Shown: positions 35,566 through 44,356 of the stretch, one piece after another
How the letters are laid out: the number at the start of each line of letters is the position of its first letter
How positions within the stretch are numbered: the stretch's first letter is position 1
Source of the DNA: an uncultured Bacteroidales bacterium
GTDB taxonomy: Bacteria; Bacteroidota; Bacteroidia; Bacteroidales; UBA932
Assembly (NCBI GenBank): GCA_944326245.1
Contig: CALVDF010000004.1
Span: 62,001 to 126,000, forward strand
DNA length: 64,000 nt
Direction of reading: 5' to 3'
Program-made: the position numbers and the translations under genes
The notes under the pieces: generated by a model
Database searches by the model: none
Seen by the model: only the letters and a program-made list of their open reading frames with translations
What the model was told of the DNA's origin: nothing

Positions 35566-36490
35566 AGGGTCTTCTTTCAGAGGTTGTGTCAGCTATGTCC
35601 TGGGCAAGCAGGATGCACGTTTGCTGGAGGCTGAAGGAGTACTGTCGGACGGAATCCCTGCTGTCGTAGCTGGGTTCCAGGCGCAGCGGATGATGAATCC
35701 TGATATCCGTCAGCCGGTAGGCCACATATCATTGAGTTATGCTCCGGAAGATGCCCACAGGCTTACAGACAGTATGATGGTCCTGCTTGCCAGGGAGTAT
35801 ATGGAAAAGATGGACATAAAGGATACCCAGTATATCATCGCCCGTCATCATGACCAGAAGCATCCTCATATCCATATAGTTTATAATCGGATAGACAATA
35901 ACGGCAGGACTATAAGCGACAGGAACGACCGTGTCAGGAATGTTGCGGTCTGTAAGGAAATGAAAGAGAAGTACGGACTGTATTTCGGGAAAGGCAAGGA
36001 CAGAGTGCGTACGCACAGGCTCAAGGGAGAAGACAAGATCCGGTATGAGATATATCATGCTGTCAAGGATGCACTGGCCAGGACTTGCACCTGGAGCCAG
36101 TTTGTTGACGAGTTGGCCGGACATGGGATTCAGACCACGTTCAAATATAAGGGCAAGAGCGATGTCGTACAAGGACTGTCTTTCTCCAAGGACGGACTTA
36201 CTTTCAAGGCTTCGGAGATAGACCGGAGTTTCAGCTACTCGAAGCTGGATAAGCAGCTTGGTGAGGGCAGTGCTATCGGAAAAGATCAAGACCGTGACAA
36301 TCGTATCGTGGCTGTTCCCGGCATTGACAGACAAGACCTGTGGCAGCATGGCCCTGATATCAGTGTCGTAGAAGGCCTTGCAGGCGCAGTCGGCGGCCTG
36401 TTTTCTCCTTTGCCGGAGGACAAAGATGAAGAGAACCGAAATTTCGCATGTCGTAAAAAGAAGAAAAAGAAAAGAGGAATGAGTTTATAA
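35546..36490 (+). CDS. MobA/relaxase of the MOBP-like Bacteroides type
   Basis: Nicks oriT and pilots the single strand during mobilization. The 314-residue protein has Tyr17 in SYVLGKQDARLL as the likely nicking tyrosine and the three-His metal motif HHDQKHPHIHIVYNRI (about 109-124). After residue 220 the sequence is charged and variable, ending in a Lys-rich tail (KKKKKKRGMSL-like). Start overlaps mobC by 20 bases. Confidence 0.92.
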   Translation: MIGKITKGSSFRGCVSYVLGKQDARLLEAEGVLSDGIPAVVAGFQAQRMMNPDIRQPVGHISLSYAPEDAHRLTDSMMVLLAREYMEKMDIKDTQYIIARHHDQKHPHIHIVYNRIDNNGRTISDRNDRVRNVAVCKEMKEKYGLYFGKGKDRVRTHRLKGEDKIRYEIYHAVKDALARTCTWSQFVDELAGHGIQTTFKYKGKSDVVQGLSFSKDGLTFKASEIDRSFSYSKLDKQLGEGSAIGKDQDRDNRIVAVPGIDRQDLWQHGPDISVVEGLAGAVGGLFSPLPEDKDEENRNFACRKKKKKKRGMSL

Positions 36491-36509
36491 CATTAATAAA
36501 GAGACAAAG

Positions 36510-37211
36510 ATGAACGAGAAAACGCAAATAATCACCAATGACATCATCCAGAGTCTGGATGCATTGTATAACCTGTGTTCTGATATGAGCGAGCGTATAG
36601 GTTCTACACAGAATCAGAATGTTGATGTCGGCAGCGAGGATATGGCCCTGTTGTCGGACAACCTGACCAGACTTCAGGGCGAAGTCTCGGCATTCAGGAA
36701 ACAACTTGCCGACAGTCATCAGGACTGGGGACAGATAAAGTCCCGGCTTTTGGAGAGAACGGAAGATACGATGAAAGCATTTGTACAGATAAAGGTGGAA
36801 ACCCACAAACTGCTGTCACTTCAGGAACAGTTCCAGCAGGAACTCAGCAGGCTCAAAAACCTGAAGGCAACTCACCGCCACATTTTTATCTGCCGTGCAT
36901 CCTGGTCGATGCTGTATCAGGTCAGCGTAGTGGCAGTGATACTTTCTCTTTTGGCCCTCAGTGCCTGGCAGTTCAAACGTAACCGCAGCATGTCGGACAA
37001 TGACCTGAAGTACCGCACAATTCTTATGATTGGCGGTGCGCAGACCCAGGATATCGATACATTGGAAACCATTTTTGAATACAACCGGGACCCCAAGCGG
37101 ATCAGGGCTTTGCGCCTGCAAGTCCAGGACTATGAATGCCGCGTAAAGCTCCGCGCTCAGAAACTCGAACAGATGCGACGCCTGGGCGAAGAAATAGAAG
37201 GGCTGGAGTAA
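36510..37211 (+). CDS. Coiled-coil membrane protein of the mobilization region
   Basis: A 233-residue protein with no recognised family. Residues 1-120 are an acidic, Gln-rich coiled coil; one TM helix lies at about 132-152 (VSVVAVILSLLALSAW); the C-terminal 75 residues are again helical and charged (RIRALRLQVQDYECRVK). Proteins of this shape often follow mobA in Bacteroides mobilizable elements. A role in linking the relaxosome to a conjugation pore is possible but unsupported. Twenty bases after mobA. Confidence 0.55.
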   Translation: MNEKTQIITNDIIQSLDALYNLCSDMSERIGSTQNQNVDVGSEDMALLSDNLTRLQGEVSAFRKQLADSHQDWGQIKSRLLERTEDTMKAFVQIKVETHKLLSLQEQFQQELSRLKNLKATHRHIFICRASWSMLYQVSVVAVILSLLALSAWQFKRNRSMSDNDLKYRTILMIGGAQTQDIDTLETIFEYNRDPKRIRALRLQVQDYECRVKLRAQKLEQMRRLGEEIEGLE

Positions 37212-37337
37212 ATTATCTTGGAATGGAATAAATAAAAGAGAAAAATTTTGTGGAGCTAAAATAACTGGAAGGTTGTCCCCTTATGGAGAATTATCCCTAT
37301 CTTCGCTTTTGATTTGGATAGATAGTATTTTTTGTAT

Positions 37338-39311
37338 ATGGAAGGATTTTCACAGACTCCTAAAGAAGAGCGGATTAAGATGCTTCAATCTCTTATGCCT
37401 GAGGTTTTTGATGAGGGCAGAATTGATTGGGAGAAATTGCAGGCAGCATTGGGGGAAGATATAAATTTCTCCAATGAGCGTTATGTGCTTAATTGGGCAG
37501 GAAAGAGCGATGCATTCAGAGTTATGCAGCAGCCATCTTCTGCTACGCTTGCTCCATGTCGTGAGGAGTCTGTGGATTTTGACAATACCCGGAACATCTT
37601 TATCGAGGGGGAGAATATGGAGGTACTGAAGGTGCTTCAGAAAAGCTATTTCGGTAAAGTGAAGATGATTTACATAGATCCTCCGTACAATACAGGAAAT
37701 GACTCCTTTATATATCCTGATAGATTCTCCGAGACAAAGGAAGAGTACCTTCGTCGTGTAGGAGATAAGGACGAGGCTGGATATATGACTCATGAGGGAA
37801 TGTTTCGTAGGAACAGTAAAGAAAACGGACAGTACCACAGCAACTGGTTGAATATGATGATGCCGCGCCTGTATCTTGCTAAAAGTCTGCTTCGCGAGGA
37901 TGGGGTAATTTTCATATCGATAGATGATAATGAGGTCTACAATCTAAGGCTGCTGATGAATGAGATTTTTGGGGAGGAGAATTTTATTGCGCAGTTAGTA
38001 ATAGTAAATAATCCAAAGGGAAGAAATGACAGCAAACATTTTGCAGAGTGTAATGAATATGCTGTTGTTTATGGGAAACCTAATTATGTTTCAAATGGTT
38101 TGCCTTTAACAAGTGAACAAAAATTAAAATTTGATAAAGTTGATGGGGATGGTCATAGATACCAACTACGGGACTTGAGGAAGAGAGGTAATGGAGATAG
38201 AAGAGAGGATCGTCCAAATATGTACTTCCCAATATATTACAATCCTGTTGGCGGGAAAGTGTCGCTTGAGAAACAAGAAAATTGGATAGAAATATATCCG
38301 ATAAAAGGCGATGGGTCTGATGGTAGGTGGCGTTGGGGTAAAGAACGGGTTTCAGAAAATTTACATTTACTGGTTCCAAGACCAGTAAAAAAAGGAGATA
38401 AATGGGGTGTTGATTATAAAGTGTTTCTAAATCCTGCATTAAATCCCATGGATGATATGGATGGTGAAGAGAAACTTTCTAAGCCAAAGACAATATGGAC
38501 GGAAACAGATATCTCGTCGGACTTGGCAAAAAGAACTCTGAAAAATCTGATGAGCGGAGATTATTTTGATTTCCCTAAATCCGTAGACCTGTTGAAAAAA
38601 TTCTTTTTGATAGGAATGTCGGATACAGATATTGTACTTGACTTTTTCGCCGGAAGCGGAACTACGGCCCATGCTGTCATGCAGATGAATAAAGAAGACG
38701 GAGGACACCGTAAGTTTATCTGTGTGCAGCTTCCAGAGCCATGCGATGAGAAAAGTGAGGCATATAAGGCCGGTTATAAAACCATCGCAGAAATAGCAAA
38801 AGAGCGTATCCGGCGTGCAGGAGCAAAAATCCGTGAGGAAGTGGAGAAAGATCAGACCGCAGAAAATGAGAAGTTACATTTTGAAGGAGAACAGAACAAC
38901 TGTCGGATGCCCGATCTTGGCTTCAAAGTGTTTAAGTTGACAGACAGCAATTTTAAGCAGTGGAGAGAGATAAAAGGCTCCGATAGAGATGCATGGGAAC
39001 ATCAGCTGTTTGATTTCATCGACCCTGTTTCTGACAATGCAGTGACAGACAATATGGTGTATGAGCTGTTGCTGAAAAACGGGAAGGATCTTAACAGTAC
39101 AGTAGTATTGAAAAATGGATATTACACAGTAAAAGGCAATGAATTGATATTCCTACTGGAATCTGCATCGCAGGAAATAATCAACGATGTCCTCAATGAA
39201 AAGCCGAATAAAGTGATAGCCTTAGACCGCCTATTTGAAGGTAACGATCAACTTAAAACTAACACAGCCCTGCAGATGCGCGATGCAGGTATAGAGTTTA
39301 AAACGATATAA
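37338..39311 (+). CDS. mod: Type III restriction-modification methyltransferase (Mod)
   Basis: Site-specific adenine methyltransferase of 657 residues, which also gives the complex its target specificity. Beta-class order: the catalytic motif DPPYNTG (Asp114) comes first, the SAM motif DFFAGSGTT (about 435-443) late. Between them, about residues 215-400, lies the target recognition domain, whose DNA is visibly more AT-rich than the rest of the gene, a sign of domain exchange. The start at 37338 is used; an upstream TTG adds two residues. The 126-bp gap before it likely holds the promoter. The GHKL gene follows 11 bases later. Confidence 0.93.
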   Translation: MEGFSQTPKEERIKMLQSLMPEVFDEGRIDWEKLQAALGEDINFSNERYVLNWAGKSDAFRVMQQPSSATLAPCREESVDFDNTRNIFIEGENMEVLKVLQKSYFGKVKMIYIDPPYNTGNDSFIYPDRFSETKEEYLRRVGDKDEAGYMTHEGMFRRNSKENGQYHSNWLNMMMPRLYLAKSLLREDGVIFISIDDNEVYNLRLLMNEIFGEENFIAQLVIVNNPKGRNDSKHFAECNEYAVVYGKPNYVSNGLPLTSEQKLKFDKVDGDGHRYQLRDLRKRGNGDRREDRPNMYFPIYYNPVGGKVSLEKQENWIEIYPIKGDGSDGRWRWGKERVSENLHLLVPRPVKKGDKWGVDYKVFLNPALNPMDDMDGEEKLSKPKTIWTETDISSDLAKRTLKNLMSGDYFDFPKSVDLLKKFFLIGMSDTDIVLDFFAGSGTTAHAVMQMNKEDGGHRKFICVQLPEPCDEKSEAYKAGYKTIAEIAKERIRRAGAKIREEVEKDQTAENEKLHFEGEQNNCRMPDLGFKVFKLTDSNFKQWREIKGSDRDAWEHQLFDFIDPVSDNAVTDNMVYELLLKNGKDLNSTVVLKNGYYTVKGNELIFLLESASQEIINDVLNEKPNKVIALDRLFEGNDQLKTNTALQMRDAGIEFKTI

Positions 39312-39322
39312 AGTGTTGTATT

Positions 39323-41452
39323 ATGGAATATGTAAAAGCTAGAGGTATCGCATATAAAAATGAAATACCAACCATTAAAAAGAAGAAAGATGTAGTCTTA
39401 CAACCAATTTACGAGGCTTTTACAAACGCCTGGGAGGCAATTGTAGAAAAATATACAATTACAAATTTAAATCTTGGGGAAATTAACGTTGACTTTTATG
39501 TAGATAAACTACTTCTGCAACCAGATAAGGCAGATTATAGTTTTTCACAAATTTGCGTAACTGATAATGGTATAGGTTTAAATGATATTAATTATGAGAG
39601 ATTAGAAGAGTTACGTAACGACAGTAAGAATTTTTCAAACAAAGGAACAGGGCGCATACAGTATATTCATTTTTTTTACGAAACTGTGATAGATAGTGTA
39701 TATGAAGCATCGCCTAAAGAATTTAGAAGAAGGAAAGTTACATTGTCTAAAAGCGATGCTTTTCTACGTAATAATGCGATACTAAGGCTTGATGGAGATG
39801 AACTAACTGATTTAAACACGTCAACGACAAAGGTGATTTTTAAACAGCCATTAGAAAAGTCGGAGCAGTCGTTCTTTTCTAGAATAGATGCGCAGCAAAT
39901 GAAATTAGAATTAATTCGTCATTTTTTGGCTCGCTTCTGCGACAACGTAGAAGTCTTGCCTAAAATATTGGTGCGAAGATTTGTGGATGAAAATTTAGTA
40001 GAAGAAGAAAAAATTATTGCTGATGATATACCAGCTCCAGACAAAGAAGAGCCGGTTCAAGTTAGTTACAGTAGGTACGATAGCAGTAACAATAAGATAG
40101 TTAAAACTGAAAATAATGAGAAATTTTTATTAAGGTCTTTTGTACAGTCCAAAGAAGCTTTGGATAAAAATGTGATATATATGGTTAGTAAAGGAGAGAT
40201 AGCTTCTAATCTTCCATTGAATAATTTGTTGGATACTGAAACGATAGATAACAATCGCTATATGTTTTTGTTATCAGGGAATTATATTGATGAACATGAT
40301 AGCGATGATAGAGGGAATATCGGATTAATAACAGCAAAGGCTTTTAAGAAGCAAGATGAGAATTCTTTATTTCCAGAAGCTGTTGTACTGTTAGATGATA
40401 TAAAAGAAGAAACAAATAAGACTATTGATCGCCTTTATAGTGAGATTCAAGATAAAAACACTGCAAAAGAAAAAGCTATAGATGAATTGCAGCAGATGTT
40501 TTTATTAAATCCAGACACAGTGAGTACTCTGAAAACAAAAATAAAAAATACAGATACGGACGAAGAAATTCTTCATAAGATATATAAAAGCGATGCTGAA
40601 ATTAAGGCAAAACAGGATGCTGAGATAAAACAGCAAGTGGAGGAAATAGAGGCATTATTACCAACAGACGATGATTATCAAGAAAAATTAAAGGCTAAGG
40701 TAGATGAATTTGTGCGAACAATCCCTCTTCAGAATAGAACGGCATTAAGTCAATATGTTGCAAGAAGAAAATTAGTCTTGGTTGTTTTTGAAAAAATATT
40801 AAATAAGGAATTAGAAAAGTTGAGAAATGGTGGCCGCATTGATGAGGATATTTTGCATAATTTAATTTTTCAACAAAGTTCAGATAGTCCGAGCGATAGT
40901 GATTTGTGGTTAATTAATGAGGAGTACGTGTATTTTAAAGGTTTTTCAGAGTATAGATTCGTAGATATGCAATATGAGGGGAAGAAGATTTTTGACAAAC
41001 AATTTTCTGAAGAAGATAAACGATACCTTGATTCTCTGAATGAAAAAAGACTAACTAAACGACCTGATATATTATTGTTTCCCGAAGAAGGAAAGTGTAT
41101 AATTATAGAGTTCAAGGCACCAGATGTAAATGTGTCCGAGCATCTAAATCAAATAGATTTTTATGCAAGTTTATTGCGTAATTATACTATTGATGAACTT
41201 CAAATAACGACATTTTATGGTTATTTGATAGGTGAAAGCATTGAAGATAGGGATGTTAGAGGAAGAGTGAGTAGGTTTGAACATGCTCCAAAATTTAATT
41301 ATTGGTTTAGACCTTCTGAGAAAGTGATAGATTTTAACAATGGTAATGATGGAAATATTTATACTGAGATAATAAAATTCTCATCTCTGTTAGAGCGTGC
41401 AAAATTGAGAAATAAAATGTTTATTGATAAGTTAGAAAATGGCCAAAAATAA
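39323..41452 (+). CDS. GHKL ATPase with PD-(D/E)XK-like C-terminal domain, between mod and res
   Basis: A 709-residue protein that I do not recognise as a named family. The N-terminus is a GHKL (MutL/Hsp90/MORC-like) ATPase: N box EAFTNAWEAI (Asn35), G1 VTDNGIGLN (Asp81), G2 NKGTGRIQYI (108-111). The middle (about 360-480) is long, helical and charged, probably coiled coil. The C-terminus has RPDILLFPEEG...IIIEFKAP, matching a PD-(D/E)XK nuclease core with Asp582, Glu596, Lys598. The gene is strikingly AT-rich next to its neighbours. It sits 11 bases after mod, and its stop overlaps the res start (TAATG), so it is co-translated with the restriction genes. It may be an ATP-gated nuclease or a regulator of the type III complex. 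Confidence 0.75.
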   Translation: MEYVKARGIAYKNEIPTIKKKKDVVLQPIYEAFTNAWEAIVEKYTITNLNLGEINVDFYVDKLLLQPDKADYSFSQICVTDNGIGLNDINYERLEELRNDSKNFSNKGTGRIQYIHFFYETVIDSVYEASPKEFRRRKVTLSKSDAFLRNNAILRLDGDELTDLNTSTTKVIFKQPLEKSEQSFFSRIDAQQMKLELIRHFLARFCDNVEVLPKILVRRFVDENLVEEEKIIADDIPAPDKEEPVQVSYSRYDSSNNKIVKTENNEKFLLRSFVQSKEALDKNVIYMVSKGEIASNLPLNNLLDTETIDNNRYMFLLSGNYIDEHDSDDRGNIGLITAKAFKKQDENSLFPEAVVLLDDIKEETNKTIDRLYSEIQDKNTAKEKAIDELQQMFLLNPDTVSTLKTKIKNTDTDEEILHKIYKSDAEIKAKQDAEIKQQVEEIEALLPTDDDYQEKLKAKVDEFVRTIPLQNRTALSQYVARRKLVLVVFEKILNKELEKLRNGGRIDEDILHNLIFQQSSDSPSDSDLWLINEEYVYFKGFSEYRFVDMQYEGKKIFDKQFSEEDKRYLDSLNEKRLTKRPDILLFPEEGKCIIIEFKAPDVNVSEHLNQIDFYASLLRNYTIDELQITTFYGYLIGESIEDRDVRGRVSRFEHAPKFNYWFRPSEKVIDFNNGNDGNIYTEIIKFSSLLERAKLRNKMFIDKLENGQK

Positions 41453-44103
41453 TGAAACTGAGTTTTGAATCAAATCTAGAGTATCAGCGCGATGCTATAC
41501 AGTCTGTCGTAAGTCTGTTTGAGGGGCAGGCCAGACGGGATTCAGGGTTCCGGTATGGTTTGGAAGAGGATGGCGTGCTTAACATGATAGACGGAATCGG
41601 AAACAGATTGTCTCTATCTGATGATCAGGTTTTGGAGAATCTTCGTAAAATTCAGGAAAGTAATGGCCTTGAGCAGTCTGAGAGACTTGATAGCATGCAC
41701 TTCTCGATAGAGATGGAGACAGGTACAGGCAAGACATACGTGTATCTTCGCACAATCTATGAACTGAATAGAAAGTATGGTTTCAAGAAATTCGTGATAG
41801 TGGTCCCGTCTGTGCCTATTCGGGAAGGTGTATTAAAGAATTTGCAGATAACCCATGAACATTTTCAGAATCTGTACGACAATGTTCCTGTGAGATACTA
41901 TGTTTATGACAGAAATAAGATATCGCAGTTAAGAGGATTTGCGGCCGGAGATAACATTGAAATCCTGGTTATTAATATAGACTCATTTGCAAAAGACGAG
42001 AATGTTATAAACAGGCCGAATGACAGACTGAACGGACAGGAGCCGATTAAATTTATAAGGGCGGTCAATCCGATAGTGATAGTGGATGAACCGCAGAATA
42101 TGGAATCGGAAAAGAGATCAGCAGCAATAGATAATTTAAATCCTCTTTGTACTTTACGATATTCAGCAACGCATCGTATTCTTTACAATTTGGTCTATAG
42201 ACTTAATCCCGTCAAGGCGTATGACCTTGGCCTGGTGAAGCAGATTGAAGTAGATTCCGTGTTGGAAGAAAATTCACTTAACGGAGCATTTGTGGCTTTA
42301 GAGTCCATAGTCGCAACGAAGACGAAAGTCAGTGCGAAGTTGAGTATTGATGTCAATGATAAAGATGGGGTTAAAAGAAAGTCGGTGAGTGTCAGGGCAG
42401 GAGACGATTTGTACATCCTTTCAAATGAGCGGGAAATATATCGGAACGGATATATTGTCGAGGAGATAGATGCATCGAATGGCTGTGTGTCTTTCTCAAA
42501 TAATCGGATTTTGTATCAGGGAGAGCAGCAGAATGAATTTAAGGATGAAGTAATGAAATTTCAGATCCGGCGGACTGTAGAGGAACATCTTAGAAAGGAG
42601 TTGAAGTTGAACAAGCTTGGCATTAAGGTCTTGTCATTGTTTTTCATTGACAGAGTGTCAAATTATAGAAAATATAATGTTGATGGTATCGCTGAGCAAG
42701 GAAAGTTCGCTAGATGGTTTGAGGAGATATATAGAGAATTGATAAGCCAACCTCAGTATCAATGCCTCGATAAGGCTTCGGTGACGAAAGTCCACAATGG
42801 GTATTTTTCTCAGGACAAGAAAGGAAGAATGAAAGATACTACCGGACTGACGCAGGCAGATGATGATACGTACCGTTTGATAATGAGCGATAAAGAGAAG
42901 CTGTTGGATATTGATAATCCGTTACGGTTTATCTTTTCTCATACGGCATTGCGTGAAGGCTGGGATAACCCTAATGTGTTTCAAATCTGTACCTTGAATG
43001 AGACAAAGTCTGAAATGAAGAAGAGGCAGGAGATCGGCAGGGGGTTGAGGTTGGCGGTGAACCAGGAAGGAGTCCGCACATACGATAGGAACATCAACCG
43101 TTTGACTGTTGTTGCAAATGAATCATACAACGATTTTGCGAAGGCTCTTCAAAATGAACTTCAGGAAGACTGTGGTGTTGACTTCAGTGGGAGAATCAAG
43201 CCTAAAAGAGAAAGGGTTGCCGTTAAGTACCGTAAAGGCTTCGAGACAGATCCTCTTTTCTTCGCCATTTGGGATAGGATTAAAGCTAAAACAACATATA
43301 AAGTTAATTACGATACTGCTGAACTGATAAAAGATGCCGCAAGTGCCGTAAAGAGGATGCCACCGGTCAAGGCTCCGTCAATCCGTTCTACCAAAACCAC
43401 GATGCTGTTAAATGATAGTGGTGTGCAAGCTGAGTATAAAGGAGATAAACTGAAAATCCTAAAAAGTGATTATGTGATACCGGATGTGTTGAGTTATGTG
43501 CAGGATAGGACAGAGCTAACACGTTCAACTATTATGAAAATACTCGAAAAGTCCGGCAGGCTTAGTGATTTGGCTGTGAACCCACAATTATTTATGGATA
43601 GTGTTGTGGCACAGATTCAAAGAATCCTTCAGGACGTGATGATAGACGGTATAGAGTATCATAAGATAGGTGATTCTGCGTATGAGATGCGTTTGTTTGA
43701 GGATAGTGAATTAGAAATATACAAAAATGATTTGACCTTTGAGGTATCAAATGCGGATAAGACTATATACGAGAAATATGTGCCGTTGGATTCTTCTGTA
43801 GAGAGTGAGTTTGCTAAAGCTTGTGAAAGCGATGATCAGATAAGGTTCTACTTTAAATTACCGGACTGGTTCAAAATACCGACACCTATCGGGAATTATA
43901 ATCCGGATTGGGCGATTGTTTTTGAAGATGATAAAAGAGTGTATTTTGTCGCTGAGACTAAAGAAACGGGAACACCATCAGTCGATATTTATAAATTGCG
44001 TATTGAGGAACAGCAGAAAATCAAGTGTGCGGAAGCGCATTTCAGGCAATTCAACGATGTCAAATATAGGGTGGTGAATAAAGTTGGGGATCTTGTACAG
44101 TGA
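41452..44103 (+). CDS. res: Type III restriction endonuclease helicase-nuclease subunit (Res)
   Basis: ATP-dependent translocating nuclease of 883 residues that cuts unmodified DNA together with Mod. Superfamily 2 motifs: Walker A METGTGKT (88-95), motif II DEPQ (212-215), the SATHR motif III and a late GRGLRLAV motif VI. The C-terminal nuclease has NPDWAIVFEDD...AETKE, giving Asp819, Glu835 and Lys837 of the PD-(D/E)XK core. The length is a little below the 900-1000 residues of EcoP1I-type subunits. The ATG shares one base with the stop of the GHKL gene. Confidence 0.94.
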   Translation: MKLSFESNLEYQRDAIQSVVSLFEGQARRDSGFRYGLEEDGVLNMIDGIGNRLSLSDDQVLENLRKIQESNGLEQSERLDSMHFSIEMETGTGKTYVYLRTIYELNRKYGFKKFVIVVPSVPIREGVLKNLQITHEHFQNLYDNVPVRYYVYDRNKISQLRGFAAGDNIEILVINIDSFAKDENVINRPNDRLNGQEPIKFIRAVNPIVIVDEPQNMESEKRSAAIDNLNPLCTLRYSATHRILYNLVYRLNPVKAYDLGLVKQIEVDSVLEENSLNGAFVALESIVATKTKVSAKLSIDVNDKDGVKRKSVSVRAGDDLYILSNEREIYRNGYIVEEIDASNGCVSFSNNRILYQGEQQNEFKDEVMKFQIRRTVEEHLRKELKLNKLGIKVLSLFFIDRVSNYRKYNVDGIAEQGKFARWFEEIYRELISQPQYQCLDKASVTKVHNGYFSQDKKGRMKDTTGLTQADDDTYRLIMSDKEKLLDIDNPLRFIFSHTALREGWDNPNVFQICTLNETKSEMKKRQEIGRGLRLAVNQEGVRTYDRNINRLTVVANESYNDFAKALQNELQEDCGVDFSGRIKPKRERVAVKYRKGFETDPLFFAIWDRIKAKTTYKVNYDTAELIKDAASAVKRMPPVKAPSIRSTKTTMLLNDSGVQAEYKGDKLKILKSDYVIPDVLSYVQDRTELTRSTIMKILEKSGRLSDLAVNPQLFMDSVVAQIQRILQDVMIDGIEYHKIGDSAYEMRLFEDSELEIYKNDLTFEVSNADKTIYEKYVPLDSSVESEFAKACESDDQIRFYFKLPDWFKIPTPIGNYNPDWAIVFEDDKRVYFVAETKETGTPSVDIYKLRIEEQQKIKCAEAHFRQFNDVKYRVVNKVGDLVQ

Positions 44104-44108
44104 TTCTC

Positions 44109-44127
44109 TGGGAACAATTTGGGAACA
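44109..44127. repeat. Right arm repeat TGGGAACA-ATT-TGGGAACA
   Basis: Identical in 19 bases and orientation to 30147-30165. It begins five bases after the res stop codon and 59 bases inside the right attachment repeat. Confidence 0.7.
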
Positions 44128-44143
44128 TTTGAGGGGAAACGAA

Positions 44144-44181
44144 AGGGGTAATCATTTGAAAGTCAAATAATTACCCCTTTT
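44144..44181. terminator. Bidirectional terminator at the right end of the island
   Basis: AGGGGTAATCATTTGA (44144-44159) pairs with TCAAATAATTACCCCT (44163-44178) with one mismatch, followed by TTTT on the plus strand and T-rich sequence on the minus strand. It can end both the res message and the leftward tRNA-Leu transcript, whose own terminator was moved to the other island end. Confidence 0.85.
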
Positions 44182-44185
44182 TGTA

Positions 44186-44206
44186 GTACCCGGAGCCGGG
44201 GTCGAA
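44186..44206. repeat. Right attachment repeat (21 bp), 3' end of tRNA-Leu
   Basis: Overlaps the acceptor and T-arm end of the tRNA gene and is identical to 29992-30012. Integration therefore leaves the tRNA intact on the right side. Confidence 0.92.
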
Positions 44207-44270
44207 CCGGCACAGCCTTGCGGCCATTGGTGTTTGAGACCAACGCGTCTACCGATTCCGCCATCCGGGC
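44187..44270 (-). tRNA. tRNA-Leu (anticodon CAA)
   Basis: An 84-nt gene with a class II long variable arm. Acceptor stem GCCCGGA pairs with TCCGGGT. The anticodon stem is TTGGT/ACCAA around the loop CTCAAAC, giving CAA, which reads UUG. T arm GGTTCGACCCC-like is intact, discriminator A at 44187, CCA not encoded. TACCTTTG at 44307-44300 is a likely promoter element. Confidence 0.95.
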
Positions 44271-44299
44271 ATGTGTGGTGTATGGTAAACTTAGCGCGG

Positions 44300-44326
44300 C
44301 AAAGGTAGAAAAAAATGTTACATTTG
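44300..44326. promoter_or_regulatory. Divergent promoters of tRNA-Leu and aroB
   Basis: TACCTTTG on the minus strand (44307-44300) serves tRNA-Leu; TACATTTG on the plus strand (44319-44326) precedes aroB by 30 bases. The -7 boxes are only 11 bases apart, so the two promoters overlap and may compete. Confidence 0.6.
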
Positions 44327-44356
44327 CACAATTAAGTTGCGCAAAGTGGCATAAAT

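Larger units (their letters stand above)
29992..44206. mobile_element. Mobilizable genomic island in tRNA-Leu with a type III restriction module
   Basis: About 14.2 kb lying between 21-bp direct repeats, one of them the 3' end of tRNA-Leu(CAA). From left to right: tyrosine integrase, DUF1016 nuclease, DUF6043-like protein, excisionase-like HTH protein, primase, candidate oriT, MobC, MobA relaxase, a coiled-coil membrane protein, then mod, a GHKL-ATPase gene and res. There are no conjugation (Tra) genes, so transfer would need a helper element. Gene orientation is uniform. The base composition is lower in GC than the flanks in the cargo part. Integrase, relaxase, att sites and intact tRNA all fit an NBU/Tn4555-like mobilizable element. 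Confidence 0.9.

Noticed and set aside
29992..44206. Prophage or self-transmissible conjugative element
   Set aside because: No capsid, portal, tail, lysis, TraG/VirB4 or pilus genes are present; only mobilization functions.
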